This document shows, in pieces, positions 26,007 through 35,320 of a stretch of 49,755 nucleotides of DNA; the first letter of the stretch is position 1; each line of letters starts with the position of its first letter. The stretch spans positions 1 through 49,755 of the forward strand of contig JAFGVE010000010.1 of the NCBI GenBank assembly GCA_016938175.1, in the 5' to 3' direction. A program made the translations under genes and the position numbers. Source of the DNA: Campylobacterales bacterium. GTDB lineage: Bacteria; Campylobacterota; Campylobacteria; Campylobacterales; Sulfurimonadaceae. The notes beneath the pieces were generated by a model. That model was not told the origin of the DNA. It saw only the letters and a program-made list of their open reading frames with translations, and did not search any database.

Positions 26007-26026
26007 CTAGTGCCTTTTGGCACTAG
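26007..26026 (+). terminator. hairpin after the TonB-receptor gene
   Basis: Perfect 8-bp stem (26007-26014 and 26019-26026) with a TTTT loop, 11 bases after the stop codon. No clear T-run follows, so it may stabilise the mRNA end or terminate only partly, allowing read-through into the lipoprotein gene 25 bases on. Confidence 0.55.
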
Positions 26027-26051
26027 CCTTTATCCAAACACGAGAGATCCT

Positions 26052-27719
26052 ATGCACAAACGCACTATATATACAACACTTATTACTATTTTACTACCCT
26101 TACTTTTTGTTGGCTGTGGTGGTGGTTCATCTGATGAGCCTCTTCTTCAATCAACACTAGAAAACACATCTTTTACCTCAACACATTTCTCAGGATCACA
26201 AAACTGTGCTACTTGTCACAATACTATTAAAGATATAAATCAAGAAGACGTCTCTATTGAGAGTGATTGGGCTGGCACTATGATGGCAAACTCTTCTAAG
26301 GACCCACTTTGGAGAGCAAAAGTAGCTTCTGAACTTAAACGTAACCCAAAGATTGAAGATGTAATAAATGATAAATGTACAAAATGTCATGCACCAATGG
26401 CGAACTATGAAGCACACTATATAAGTGATGAAATAAAAATTTTTGATGATGGTTTTTTAAATCCACAAAATCTACACTTTAATGAAGCAATGAATGGAGT
26501 AAGCTGTTCTCTTTGTCATCAAATTGATGCTACTAACCTAGGTACGCTTGATGGCTTTTCTGGGCACTACACAATTAATAGTAACAGAGAAATGTATGGA
26601 CAATACGGTGACAGTAATGATACAGCGATAAATCAAACGCCAATGCAAAATACTCTAAACTATACACCTACATATGCACAGCATATTACTGAGTCAAAAA
26701 TGTGTGCTGCTTGTCATAACTTAAAAACTCCCTTTGTAGATGCAAATGGAGATGTAAACTCAACAACGCCAGAGAGTGAATTTCCAGAACAGATGCCATA
26801 CACCGAGTGGGAACATAGTGACTTTAACAGCACAACCCCTAAAAGCTGTCAAGAGTGTCATATGCAAAGAGCCGATGGGGTAGTTATCTCAAACAGACCA
26901 GATAACGGTAGCCTGCCTGCACGGGATAATTTTGCACGTCACAACTTCGTTGGTGGCAATAAACTAATGCTCGACATTCTCAATCAAAACAGAACTGCTC
27001 TAGGAGTAAATCCAAATGCGAACTTTACAAAAATTCTCACAAGAACTGAGGAACTCTTAAACAATACTGCCACTATCGCTTTAGATAAAAGAGTAAATGG
27101 AACTACTCTTAGCATCGATGTAAATATTAGTATAAACACCGGACATAAGTTTCCAACAAGCTTTCCATCACGTCGTGCTTTTATTCATTTGACACTTTAT
27201 GATGAAAATAACAACACACTCTTTGAATCAGGAAAAGTTGACACTAATGGAAGTATAGAGGGAGCAGATAGCGACATAGATAGCTCTACGTTTGAACCTC
27301 ATTACGATGTAATTACTGCAGAAAATCAAGTGCAAATCTATGAAGCTGTTATGCAAAATACCGATAATGAAGTAACATACACTCTTCTTCGTGCTGCTAG
27401 TTACATAAAAGACAACCGTCTACTTCCAAGAGGTTTTGATAAAAACAGCGTACCAAATGACATTGCAGTTATTGGTAATGCAAAAAATTCAGACTCGAAC
27501 TTTATAGGTGGAAGTGATATGCTTACTTATGATATAAACAGCACTAACTTTACAACAGCACCTCATCATGTTATTGTGAAACTCAAGTATCAAACGCTCG
27601 CCTACCCTTTTGCAGAAGATCTTTTTAAAGATGTTAACGAATCTCAAAGTTTTAAAAGTATGTTTGAAGCTTCAGAGATGAAAACAATTACTATATCAGA
27701 GGGAAATCTCACACTTTAA
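26052..27719 (+). CDS. pentahaem c-type cytochrome lipoprotein
   Basis: A 555-residue exported protein. The start ATG 26052 is chosen because it begins a lipoprotein signal (MHKRTIYTTL then hydrophobic core and lipobox LFVGC, acylated Cys22); a GTG at 26010 falls inside the hairpin. Five CXXCH haem sites: 52-56, 109-113, 152-156, 218-222 and 266-270. The C-terminal half (GHKFPTSFPSRRAFIHLTLYD) resembles that of multihaem cytochrome families with an NrfA/hydroxylamine-like relation. Periplasmic or surface electron transfer is likely; partner unknown. Follows the CxxxM TonB receptor. Confidence 0.85.
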   Translation: MHKRTIYTTLITILLPLLFVGCGGGSSDEPLLQSTLENTSFTSTHFSGSQNCATCHNTIKDINQEDVSIESDWAGTMMANSSKDPLWRAKVASELKRNPKIEDVINDKCTKCHAPMANYEAHYISDEIKIFDDGFLNPQNLHFNEAMNGVSCSLCHQIDATNLGTLDGFSGHYTINSNREMYGQYGDSNDTAINQTPMQNTLNYTPTYAQHITESKMCAACHNLKTPFVDANGDVNSTTPESEFPEQMPYTEWEHSDFNSTTPKSCQECHMQRADGVVISNRPDNGSLPARDNFARHNFVGGNKLMLDILNQNRTALGVNPNANFTKILTRTEELLNNTATIALDKRVNGTTLSIDVNISINTGHKFPTSFPSRRAFIHLTLYDENNNTLFESGKVDTNGSIEGADSDIDSSTFEPHYDVITAENQVQIYEAVMQNTDNEVTYTLLRAASYIKDNRLLPRGFDKNSVPNDIAVIGNAKNSDSNFIGGSDMLTYDINSTNFTTAPHHVIVKLKYQTLAYPFAEDLFKDVNESQSFKSMFEASEMKTITISEGNLTL

Positions 27720-27727
27720 AGTGTGAG
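27708..27727 (+). terminator. palindrome across the cytochrome stop codon
   Basis: A perfect 20-bp palindrome (10+10 bases, no spacer) contains the TAA stop at 27717-27719. There is no T-run. As RNA the centre must open to a small loop, leaving an 8-bp hairpin; it could end or stabilise the transcript. Confidence 0.45.
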
Positions 27728-27774
27728 TAAAAACTTAATACCATTTTTATATCAAACAAGCTACAATCGCTCCT

Positions 27775-28833
27775 ATGATAACAAGATACCCAACCAAAAA
27801 AATTTACGTCGGAAATGTTGCTGTTGGTGGTGATGCACCTATCTCTACGCAGTCTATGACATACTCGAACACGCACGATGTAGCGGCTACAGTAGAGCAG
27901 ATAAACCGCTTACACTTTGCAGGTGCTGACATCGTTCGTGTGGCTGTTCCAGATATGGAAGATGCACTTGCACTCAAATCTATAAAAGAGCAGATATCTC
28001 TACCTCTTGTCGCAGATATTCACTTTAACTATAAACTCGCTCTCATTGCTGCTGAATCAGTAGACTGTGTTCGCTTTAATCCTGGAAATATTGGAGAAAA
28101 ATCTCGTATAAAAGAGATAGTAAAAGCGTGTCAAGAGAGAAATATTCCTGTTCGTGTAGGCGTGAATGCTGGAAGTTTGGAAAAAGAGTTTGAGAACAAG
28201 TACGGACAGACCGCTGAGGGTATGGTAGCGTCTGCTGAGTACAACATCAAATATCTTGAAGACTTAGGTTTTACAGATATCAAAATATCACTCAAAGCAT
28301 CAGATGTTCAAAGAACAGTTGAAGCATACAGAATGCTTCGTCCAAAAAACCACTACCCTTTTCACTTAGGTGTTACAGAGGCCGGCACTGTTTTTCATGC
28401 AACTATAAAGAGTGCCATAGGTCTTGGTACACTTCTCTTAGAGGGAATCGGTGACACTATGCGTGTCTCAATTACAGGTGAGCTTGAAGAGGAGATAAAC
28501 GTAGCCCGAGCAATCCTCAAAGACAGTGGCGCAATGCCAGATGGTCTTAACATTATCTCTTGTCCAACTTGTGGACGCATTGAAGCTGACTTAGTAACAG
28601 CAGTTGCAGAGATAGAAAAGCGAACAGCACACATAAAAACACCTCTCAATGTCTCAGTAATGGGCTGTGTCGTCAATGCCATAGGTGAAGCAGCACACGC
28701 TGATGTTGCTATAGCATATGGTAAAGGTAAAGGCCTTGTGATGGTAAAAGGTGAAGTTGTTGCCAACCTAGATGAAGCCGAACTTGTAGATAGATTTGTA
28801 CATGAAGTAGAAGAGATGGCGGCAAAAGGATAA
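27775..28833 (+). CDS. ispG: 4-hydroxy-3-methylbut-2-en-1-yl diphosphate synthase
   Basis: A 352-residue enzyme of the MEP isoprenoid pathway that reduces MEcPP to HMBPP. The [4Fe-4S] cluster ligands are visible in [12 protein letters not shown] (Cys263, Cys266) and [11 protein letters not shown] (Cys298). The N-terminal TIM barrel begins with [20 protein letters not shown]. Length is normal for the bacterial two-domain form. It is monocistronic: promoters or terminators occur on both sides. Confidence 0.96.
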   Translation: MITRYPTKKIYVGNVAVGGDAPISTQSMTYSNTHDVAATVEQINRLHFAGADIVRVAVPDMEDALALKSIKEQISLPLVADIHFNYKLALIAAESVDCVRFNPGNIGEKSRIKEIVKACQERNIPVRVGVNAGSLEKEFENKYGQTAEGMVASAEYNIKYLEDLGFTDIKISLKASDVQRTVEAYRMLRPKNHYPFHLGVTEAGTVFHATIKSAIGLGTLLLEGIGDTMRVSITGELEEEINVARAILKDSGAMPDGLNIISCPTCGRIEADLVTAVAEIEKRTAHIKTPLNVSVMGCVVNAIGEAAHADVAIAYGKGKGLVMVKGEVVANLDEAELVDRFVHEVEEMAAKG

Positions 28834-28872
28834 TAGTAAAACCCTTTTAGTATATTTACATATTATATTTGT

Positions 28873-28878
28873 TATAAT
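28873..28878 (+). promoter_or_regulatory. -10 box of the coiled-coil secreted protein gene
   Basis: TATAAT 38 bases upstream of ATG 28911, predicted start near 28885. A ribosome site AAAGGACGG follows (28897-28905). Confidence 0.5.
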
Positions 28879-28910
28879 TTTATGTAAACTTACAAAAAAG
28901 GACGGAACTT

Positions 28911-29507
28911 ATGAAACTTAAACTCGCAGCAATCTTCTTAGCTTTTACGCTACTTTTCTCAAGTAATGCAACTGCATCTTTTTTCACTACTCCAGAAACA
29001 ATAACTCTTGAAATGATAGAACTTGTTAGTAAACTCTCTGATGACATAGGAATTATGGCAGATAGAATCCTGGACATGGCAGGTGAAATAGGAAAAATGG
29101 CTGACAAAATAGGTGTTATGGCAGATAGAATTGTCCATACTGAAGAGATGATGGCACAACTTACACTCGATATGGCGACACTTAGCACAAATGTGTCACA
29201 AAATACACAAGATATTCCAACGCTTATACTCTCTAACACAGGGACGGACACACTAAATTCTGGCGATGTACCACTTTTTACTAGTAACATTACAACAAAT
29301 GAGATGCTTATTTATGTATCATCATCTATCACAATGGACACAAATACAGTATCTGTTTTAGTTACATCAAATGAAACACTTCAAAGCAAATGGGAAGATC
29401 TTCAAGCACTTGCAAAAGATGGAAAAATCTATATTGCTGCTAAAAGTATAGATGGAAATACTATCTCTTCCCTCTCAAATATTCTTACATACACAACACT
29501 CTACTAA
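28911..29507 (+). CDS. secreted coiled-coil repeat protein, unknown function
   Basis: A 198-residue exported protein with signal peptide 1-23 (FLAFTLLFSSNATA). Residues about 36-75 repeat the unit MADRI or a variant every seven or fourteen residues (IGIMADRILDMA, IGKMADKIGVMADRIV), a heptad pattern that should form a coiled coil. Residues 95-198 are Thr/Ser-rich beta-like sequence. No cysteines and no membrane anchor after the signal. I do not recognise the family. It is a single gene with its own promoter and a 3' hairpin. Confidence 0.75.
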   Translation: MKLKLAAIFLAFTLLFSSNATASFFTTPETITLEMIELVSKLSDDIGIMADRILDMAGEIGKMADKIGVMADRIVHTEEMMAQLTLDMATLSTNVSQNTQDIPTLILSNTGTDTLNSGDVPLFTSNITTNEMLIYVSSSITMDTNTVSVLVTSNETLQSKWEDLQALAKDGKIYIAAKSIDGNTISSLSNILTYTTLY

Positions 29508-29508
29508 A

Positions 29509-29526
29509 TCCAGCCTTTTGGCTGGA
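29509..29526 (+). terminator. hairpin after the coiled-coil protein gene
   Basis: Perfect 7-bp stem (29509-29515 and 29520-29526) with a TTTT loop, two bases after the stop codon; the core GCC-TTTT-GGC is the same as in the hairpin at 26007-26026. Confidence 0.6.
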
Positions 29527-29630
29527 ATAGCTATTTCAAAAATTATAATCCATAAATAAACACCACTCTTTTATTTGGTTTAAAAGCTATTATGCTAAAA
29601 TCATCTTATTTCTGAATGAAAGGGATTTTT

Positions 29631-31076
29631 TTGCAAGACAACCTCTATAACCTCGCTTTTGAACGCTCTATTTTAAGCTCTATAGTTTTTGAGCCAAGCC
29701 AGTTTGATGAACTCAGTTCGCAACTCAAAGTAGATGATTTTTACCTCCCTGCACATCAAGATATCTACCAAGCAATGCTAAAACTCATGCAAAAAGACCA
29801 ACCTATAGATGAAGAGTTCATCAAAAAAGAACTCATCATACTTAAAAAATTTGATGAGCAAGTACTTCTTGAAATTCTTGCAGCCAACCCTATCTCAAAT
29901 ACAAAAGCCTATGTAGATGAGATAAAAGACAAGTCTCTTAAACGCCACCTTCTTACACTTACAACAGAGATAAAACGTGTAACAGTAGAAGAGGAGTTAC
30001 CCTCAGCCGATGTCGTAGATATAGTTGAGAAAAAACTCTACGAAATTACACAAGACAACCAAAGCAGTGACTTTAAAGATGCACCAAAAATGACCTTTGA
30101 CACCATGGAGTACATCAAAGAGATGAAAGCTCGAGGTAACTCAGTTCTCGTTGGTGTAGATACCGGATTTCACGAACTCAACAAAATGACAACAGGGTTT
30201 GGAAAAGGTGACCTTGTCATTGTAGCAGCACGTCCTGCAATGGGAAAGACTTCCTTTATTTTAAACACTGTTAACTCGCTTATACAAAATGGTAAAGGTG
30301 TAGCATTTTTCTCTCTTGAAATGCCTGCTGAACAACTTATGTTACGTTTACTCTCTATTCAAACTTCTATCCCACTACAAAAACTACGTGTAGGTGATAT
30401 GGATGACCAACAGTGGAGTAATCTTAACGGTGCTATCGACAGAATGAACTCTGCAAAACTCTTTGTTGATGATCAGGGAAGTGTTAACATCAACCAACTC
30501 AGAAGTAAGCTCAGAAAACTTAAAAACCAACATCCTGAGATAGAGATAGCAGTTATAGACTACCTACAAATTATGCAAGGTATAGGAAGTCAAGATAGAC
30601 ACCTACAAGTCTCAGAAATCTCTCGTGGATTAAAAATGCTAGCACGTGAATTAGAGATTCCAATTGTTGCACTCTCACAGCTTAACCGTGGACTAGAGAG
30701 TAGAAATGACAAACGTCCAATGCTAAGTGACATCCGTGAATCAGGTTCTATTGAACAAGATGCTGACATCATTCTCTTTGTTTACCGTGATGATGTATAC
30801 CTCTATAAAGAGGAAAAAGAACGTGAAAAAGCTGCTAAAGCAGAAGGTAAAGAGTTTGTCTCGCAGTATGTAGAAAAAGAGGAAGAGGATGCTGAAATTA
30901 TCATAGGAAAACAACGTAATGGTCCGACAGGGCATGTGAAACTTGTTTTTCAGAAAAAGCTCACACGCTTTGTTGATGCACCGAGTTATGCAGCAGGTAT
31001 TGAGACAGTTTATGAAAGTGTCGATACACGCTCTGCTACTATGGATGTACCTCAAGTAGATATACCGGTGCTCTAG
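29631..31076 (+). CDS. dnaB: replicative DNA helicase
   Basis: A 481-residue hexameric helicase unwinding DNA at the replication fork. The N-terminal domain (NLYNLAFERSILSSIVFEP) is followed by the RecA-like domain with Walker A in VIVAARPAMGKTSFILN, Walker B in IEIAVIDYLQIMQG and RESGSIEQDADIILFVYRDD. I chose TTG 29631 over ATG 29616, because AAAGGGA lies five bases before the TTG and MQDNLYNLAFERSI is the usual beginning. comEC follows after 9 bases, likely in the same operon. Confidence 0.94.
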   Translation: MQDNLYNLAFERSILSSIVFEPSQFDELSSQLKVDDFYLPAHQDIYQAMLKLMQKDQPIDEEFIKKELIILKKFDEQVLLEILAANPISNTKAYVDEIKDKSLKRHLLTLTTEIKRVTVEEELPSADVVDIVEKKLYEITQDNQSSDFKDAPKMTFDTMEYIKEMKARGNSVLVGVDTGFHELNKMTTGFGKGDLVIVAARPAMGKTSFILNTVNSLIQNGKGVAFFSLEMPAEQLMLRLLSIQTSIPLQKLRVGDMDDQQWSNLNGAIDRMNSAKLFVDDQGSVNINQLRSKLRKLKNQHPEIEIAVIDYLQIMQGIGSQDRHLQVSEISRGLKMLARELEIPIVALSQLNRGLESRNDKRPMLSDIRESGSIEQDADIILFVYRDDVYLYKEEKEREKAAKAEGKEFVSQYVEKEEEDAEIIIGKQRNGPTGHVKLVFQKKLTRFVDAPSYAAGIETVYESVDTRSATMDVPQVDIPVL

Positions 31077-31085
31077 CACAGTGGT

Positions 31086-32369
31086 ATGATAGAGAGAATT
31101 GAACTTTTTACTACTAATAAAGAACGACTTCTCTTTTTACTTACTCTACTCTTTATTAGTTCAATCTCGCTTGGCTTTAAATACTACTCTTACAAACAAT
31201 TTACCGCATTTGACTCTCAACTCGTAGAAGTAGAAGTTCTTAAACAGTACATAAAAACTAAACAGACTATAAAAGGTTACGATCGTACCTATCAAGTCCT
31301 TAAACTCAAAACAGATGATGGACTTAGCTTTTATACAATAGCATCTAAAAATTTAGAACCTCTCAAAGATAAAAAATTAAAGCTAGAAATATGGGCAGGA
31401 GATATAAGTTTTTTGGAATATCTGCAAAGTTTTTTTGCCTACGGAAAAATTCTCTCTATTGAAAAAGACAGCTCTTTAAGAGAAAGAGTCAGCCAAAATA
31501 TAGACATGCAACATCAAGACAGTAATATCAGCCAACTCTATAACGCGCTTTATCTTGCAAAACCTCTATCATTCGAACTCCAAAAACAATTTTCTAGTCT
31601 AGGTATTTCCCACCTTATAGCCATTAGTGGCTTCCACCTCGGACTACTCAGTGCTTTTTTTCTTTTACTTATTCGTTATCCCTATAAATTTTTACAAAAC
31701 CGTTACTTTCCCTATCGAAATTATAAACGTGATAGCTTCTTAATCATAGGCTTTGTTCTCTTTTTTTATATGCTTTTTGTGGATACTCCACCCTCTTTAC
31801 TAAGAGCTTTTGTAATGATGCTAGTAGGTTTCATTCTTTATGACAGGGGTGTAAAGATAATATCTATGGAAACACTCTTTGTTGCAGTTAGCCTTATTTT
31901 AGCCCTTTTTCCTGCTCTGCTCTTCTCCATTGGCCTTTGGCTAAGTGTTGCGGGCGTTTTTTATATATTTTTGTTCCTCATTCACTATGACAAACGCTCA
32001 AATTTATGGAAACTCTGTTTTTTACCAATTTGGGTATACATTATGATGCTGCCATATGCATTAGTAATCTTTGAAAACTTTAGTCTTTATCATCCCCTCT
32101 CTATACTCCTGACCACATTGTTTACACTCTTTTACCCACTCTCTTTATTACTTCACTTTTTTCATCTTGGCAATCTACTTGATGCACTACTTCAATTTTT
32201 GATGTATTTAAATATAGAAGCTGAAAATATAAAACTGCACTGGAGTTTTTTAGCTATAGAGATTTTGTTTTCACTAATTGCAATAAAACAAGAAAATATT
32301 GCCCGTTTACTTCTCTTCTACTGTTGCTCTATTTTTATATATTCTATCTATTATGTAGCAGAGTTTTAG
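31086..32369 (+). CDS. ComEC/Rec2 family DNA-uptake channel protein, short form
   Basis: A 427-residue membrane protein of the competence channel family: an N-terminal helix, an OB-like segment (about 45-110), then the ComEC core with the signature LGISHLIAISGFHLGLLSAFF and SLLRAFVMMLVGFILYDRG. The metallo-beta-lactamase-like C-terminal domain of long ComEC proteins is absent, as in Helicobacter-type ComEC. It imports single-stranded DNA across the inner membrane. It follows dnaB; its last 63 bases overlap the 3' end of the BrkB gene on the other strand. Confidence 0.85.
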   Translation: MIERIELFTTNKERLLFLLTLLFISSISLGFKYYSYKQFTAFDSQLVEVEVLKQYIKTKQTIKGYDRTYQVLKLKTDDGLSFYTIASKNLEPLKDKKLKLEIWAGDISFLEYLQSFFAYGKILSIEKDSSLRERVSQNIDMQHQDSNISQLYNALYLAKPLSFELQKQFSSLGISHLIAISGFHLGLLSAFFLLLIRYPYKFLQNRYFPYRNYKRDSFLIIGFVLFFYMLFVDTPPSLLRAFVMMLVGFILYDRGVKIISMETLFVAVSLILALFPALLFSIGLWLSVAGVFYIFLFLIHYDKRSNLWKLCFLPIWVYIMMLPYALVIFENFSLYHPLSILLTTLFTLFYPLSLLLHFFHLGNLLDALLQFLMYLNIEAENIKLHWSFLAIEILFSLIAIKQENIARLLLFYCCSIFIYSIYYVAEF

Positions 32370-33134
32370 TCCATATATAAAAATAATCCATGAAACATAT
32401 ATCCAGAGAAATAAAAACATCACAATGGCAAAAGAGCCGTACATGGTTGTGTAGGATTTATTGACAAAAACGTAGTAGATAAAAGAGTTCTTACTCACAC
32501 TAAAAACAAGTGAAACTATAAGTGAACTAATCGCCGCTGCTTTTGGATTTACTTTTACATTTGCCGCAATCAAAAAAAGAACAAAGAAGAGTCCCCAAAT
32601 AATAATATACGGTATAAGGGGCAAAATATTTATACCTTCCGTGAGAGAGTGAGAAGCCATTAATGTAGCAATGTAACCGCTAATATAAAAAGAGACACCA
32701 AGAGCTATAGGTGTTAAAGTGAGCATAGTCCAATAAGTAGTAATTGATTCCCATAAACCTCTAGGTTCTGCATGAAAAATTTTATTTGCAATGTACTCAA
32801 AATTTTTAAAAAACAGCAGAGATGAAACTAAAATCATCACCAATCCTATTACACCCATTTTCGTAGAGTTTGCTAAAAAATTATCTATATGTCCCATAAT
32901 AGCTTCAGAGTTTACAGGCATAAGATTTGAAAAAATAAATCCTTTTACACTCTCATAATGTTCTGAAAAATTCGGAAGTGATGTAAGGAGCGTAAGCATG
33001 ATTAAAAGTAGAGGGATAATAGTAAATATTGTATAAAAGCTAAGACTCGCTGCAAAGAGGGTAAGTTCTTTGTCAACGAAGGTATGTAGCCAAAACTTTA
33101 ACTCTTTAAAGAGTTTGGCTACTAAAGGATGCAT
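32307..33134 (-). CDS. YihY/BrkB family membrane protein
   Basis: A 275-residue integral membrane protein with six helices. The family marks are an N-terminal KELTLFAASLSFYTIFTIIPLLL and the later FLFLWIYVSWIIFIYGLKLCYI, characteristic of the BrkB (virulence factor) family, sometimes misnamed RNase BN. Function not established. It is 3 bases downstream of glcD, in the operon pgbA-glcD-brkB. Its 3' end overlaps comEC by 63 bases in the convergent direction. Confidence 0.88.
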   Translation of the reverse strand: MHPLVAKLFKELKFWLHTFVDKELTLFAASLSFYTIFTIIPLLLIMLTLLTSLPNFSEHYESVKGFIFSNLMPVNSEAIMGHIDNFLANSTKMGVIGLVMILVSSLLFFKNFEYIANKIFHAEPRGLWESITTYWTMLTLTPIALGVSFYISGYIATLMASHSLTEGINILPLIPYIIIWGLFFVLFLIAANVKVNPKAAAISSLIVSLVFSVSKNSFIYYVFVNKSYTTMYGSFAIVMFLFLWIYVSWIIFIYGLKLCYIIDRIYKNRATVEEK

Positions 33135-33137
33135 CTT

Positions 33138-34523
33138 TTAGTTAAGACCCATTTTTGCAGGGTTTAAAATATTATTTGGGTCAAATGCCATTTTAATAGA
33201 CTTAAAGAGATTCATCTCTTCATCTGTAAATGCCATAGACATATATGGTGCTTTTGCAAGCCCAATACCATGCTCACCTGAAAGTGTTCCACCCAAATCA
33301 ACAGTTGCTTGAAAAACCTCTTCAATAGCCTGATACGCAATTTTTACCTGCTCAGGATCTTTACCATCCACCATGACATTTGTATGTACATTTCCATCAC
33401 CTGTATGCCCAAAACATGGAATCTGAATATTGTACTTCTCGGCAATAGCATAAAATCTCTCTAAAAGCTCAGGAAGTACGGCACGTGGTACTGTAACATC
33501 TTCGTTAAGTTTTTTACTTCCATAAACTGTAATAGATTGTGATGCATTTCTTCTGGCAAACCAGATATTTTTTGCCTCTTGCTCATTTTGTGCAATTTTA
33601 AACTCATTACATCCATTTTCTGTAAAAACACGTTTAATTTCAGAGAGCTGATAATCTAAATCATCTTCTAAGTTTCCATCAACATCTGTTACAAGCAGTG
33701 CTCCAGCATCTACTGGTAGCCCTTTGTGAAATGTCTGCTCAACTGCACGAATAGTCAAGTTATCTAAAAACTCCATAGCAACCGGCGTTATACCACTTGC
33801 CATAGTTTTATATACAGCATTCATGGCATCTGTAACTGTTGGGAAAATTCCCATCGCTGTTTTTGTCATTTTTGGTTTTGGAATAAGCTTAAGAGTAATC
33901 TCTGATAGAACTGCAAGTGTTCCCTCAGAGGCAATTAAAATACCACTGATGTTATAACCAGCTACGTCCTTAATAGTACGCTTTCCAGCTTTGATGATGT
34001 CTCCATTTGGTAAAACCGCACGAGTTGCCATCACGTAATCTTTTGTAATTCCATACTTCGCAGCTCTCATACCACCAGCATTCTCGCTCACGTTTCCACC
34101 AATTGTAGAGTAGTCTTGTGAAGCTGGATCTGGCGGATAAAAGAGTCCTACCTCTTCAACTGCACGTTGCAGATCCATATTAATAACACCAGGCTGTACA
34201 ACAGCTACCATATTTTTCATGTCAATCTCTAAGATTTTGTTCATATGTTTTTCCATGGCAAGAACAATTCCACCAGCACTTGGAAGTGCACCACCTGTAA
34301 AGCCAGAACCAGCACCACGAGGTACTATAACAATTCTATGCTCATTACAATATTTTAAAATTGCACTAATATCCTCTTCATTACGAGGAAAAAGCACAGC
34401 ATCAGGTTCAAAATGCTCACGTGTAGCATCATATGAATATGCAATGAGGTGTGCTTTATCACTATAGATATTTTCACTACCGACTATACCTTTAAAATGC
34501 TCTAAATGTTTTGCGTCTATCAC
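33138..34523 (-). CDS. glcD: FAD-linked D-2-hydroxyacid (glycolate/lactate) dehydrogenase
   Basis: A 461-residue FAD enzyme of the GlcD/D-LDH class. The PCMH-type FAD domain has RIVIVPRGAGSGFTGGALPS and DYSTIGGNVSENAGGMRA, and the C-terminal domain has IPCFGHTGDGNVHTNVMV and GGTLSGEHGIGLAK, including conserved His residues. It probably oxidises glycolate or D-lactate at the membrane. The stop of pgbA touches its ATG (shared base 34523). The order pgbA-glcD is the same as HP0508-HP0509 in Helicobacter pylori. Confidence 0.9.
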   Translation of the reverse strand: MIDAKHLEHFKGIVGSENIYSDKAHLIAYSYDATREHFEPDAVLFPRNEEDISAILKYCNEHRIVIVPRGAGSGFTGGALPSAGGIVLAMEKHMNKILEIDMKNMVAVVQPGVINMDLQRAVEEVGLFYPPDPASQDYSTIGGNVSENAGGMRAAKYGITKDYVMATRAVLPNGDIIKAGKRTIKDVAGYNISGILIASEGTLAVLSEITLKLIPKPKMTKTAMGIFPTVTDAMNAVYKTMASGITPVAMEFLDNLTIRAVEQTFHKGLPVDAGALLVTDVDGNLEDDLDYQLSEIKRVFTENGCNEFKIAQNEQEAKNIWFARRNASQSITVYGSKKLNEDVTVPRAVLPELLERFYAIAEKYNIQIPCFGHTGDGNVHTNVMVDGKDPEQVKIAYQAIEEVFQATVDLGGTLSGEHGIGLAKAPYMSMAFTDEEMNLFKSIKMAFDPNNILNPAKMGLN

Positions 34524-35320
34524 TATTTTTCCTCTAATTCAAATTTGTCTAAAAGCTTATGCAACTCAGGCTTTGCTTCAATAATTTTATACAACTCACT
34601 ATTTTTCGTATTGTTTTGGGCAAGAAGTTCATAATAGTGTGGTTCATACTCTTCAAGCTCATCACTTCCCTCACCAAACCAGTTTGCATCTATTTCCTCT
34701 ACACGTGAATAAAAAGGAAGTTTGACACTATCTTGTGTAAGTGGGGCATCTGAAATACTCAAAATCTTCATACTTAGCATATCGACAGTATAAACCTTTT
34801 TATCTAAATAGATAAACAAAAGTCCACTACTTGAAGCAATAGACATCGCTTCAAAATCCTCTTTAAGAGGTGTTGGATGTCCTCTAAAAGAGAGTACAGT
34901 TGCAAACAAGTCAGGATGTACCCACTGAACTTTTACACTCTTTGTTATACGGTAGTAAATCTCTTCACTAGGAGCTACCAAAAGTGCTCTCGTATAACCA
35001 AATGCAAGTTCAACTGTATCTCCTACAGCCAACTTCCATTTTCCACTCGGTAAAGAGTTGTTACGAAGAGCATTAAACTCTATAAGTTTTAGTGTTGCCG
35101 TCTTACTTTCTACATCAAAATCAGTGACTACAACATTTTTTAAAATACTTGTATGCCCTGGAGCAATTTGATGAAAAGCAAAACCACTCATACCTATGTC
35201 AATTTTATCTATAGATATAGTTGCTGTTTGATTCTCTTCGTCAAGCGATACTATAGGTGTTTTTATAACACCTGCAGAGAGCCCAAGGAATAAAAAAATG
35301 AGTACAATAATATATTTCAT
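34523..35320 (-). CDS. PgbA-N domain exported protein (plasminogen-binding homologue)
   Basis: A 265-residue exported protein with a signal peptide (KYIIVLIFLFLGLSAG). The body ISIDKIDIGMSGFAFHQIAPGHTSILKN and the C-terminal FKDAPLTQ-type region match the N-terminal domain of Helicobacter PgbA. In this presumably free-living organism plasminogen binding is unlikely to be the ancestral function; an envelope role beside the cell-wall peptidase gene 35424 is more plausible. It lacks the Lys-rich C-terminal tail that binds plasminogen in Helicobacter (it ends KLLDKFELEEK). Confidence 0.8.
   Translation of the reverse strand: MKYIIVLIFLFLGLSAGVIKTPIVSLDEENQTATISIDKIDIGMSGFAFHQIAPGHTSILKNVVVTDFDVESKTATLKLIEFNALRNNSLPSGKWKLAVGDTVELAFGYTRALLVAPSEEIYYRITKSVKVQWVHPDLFATVLSFRGHPTPLKEDFEAMSIASSSGLLFIYLDKKVYTVDMLSMKILSISDAPLTQDSVKLPFYSRVEEIDANWFGEGSDELEEYEPHYYELLAQNNTKNSELYKIIEAKPELHKLLDKFELEEK

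Noticed and set aside
26010..26051. GTG start extending the pentahaem cytochrome by 14 residues
   Set aside because: It lies in the hairpin after the receptor gene and would place non-signal residues before a clear lipoprotein signal.
28880..29290. 136-codon minus-strand frame rich in Ser, Ile and Val
   Set aside because: It mirrors the repeated MADRI codons of the plus-strand secreted protein; the regular pattern comes from that repeat, and no ribosome site or independent protein-like feature is present.
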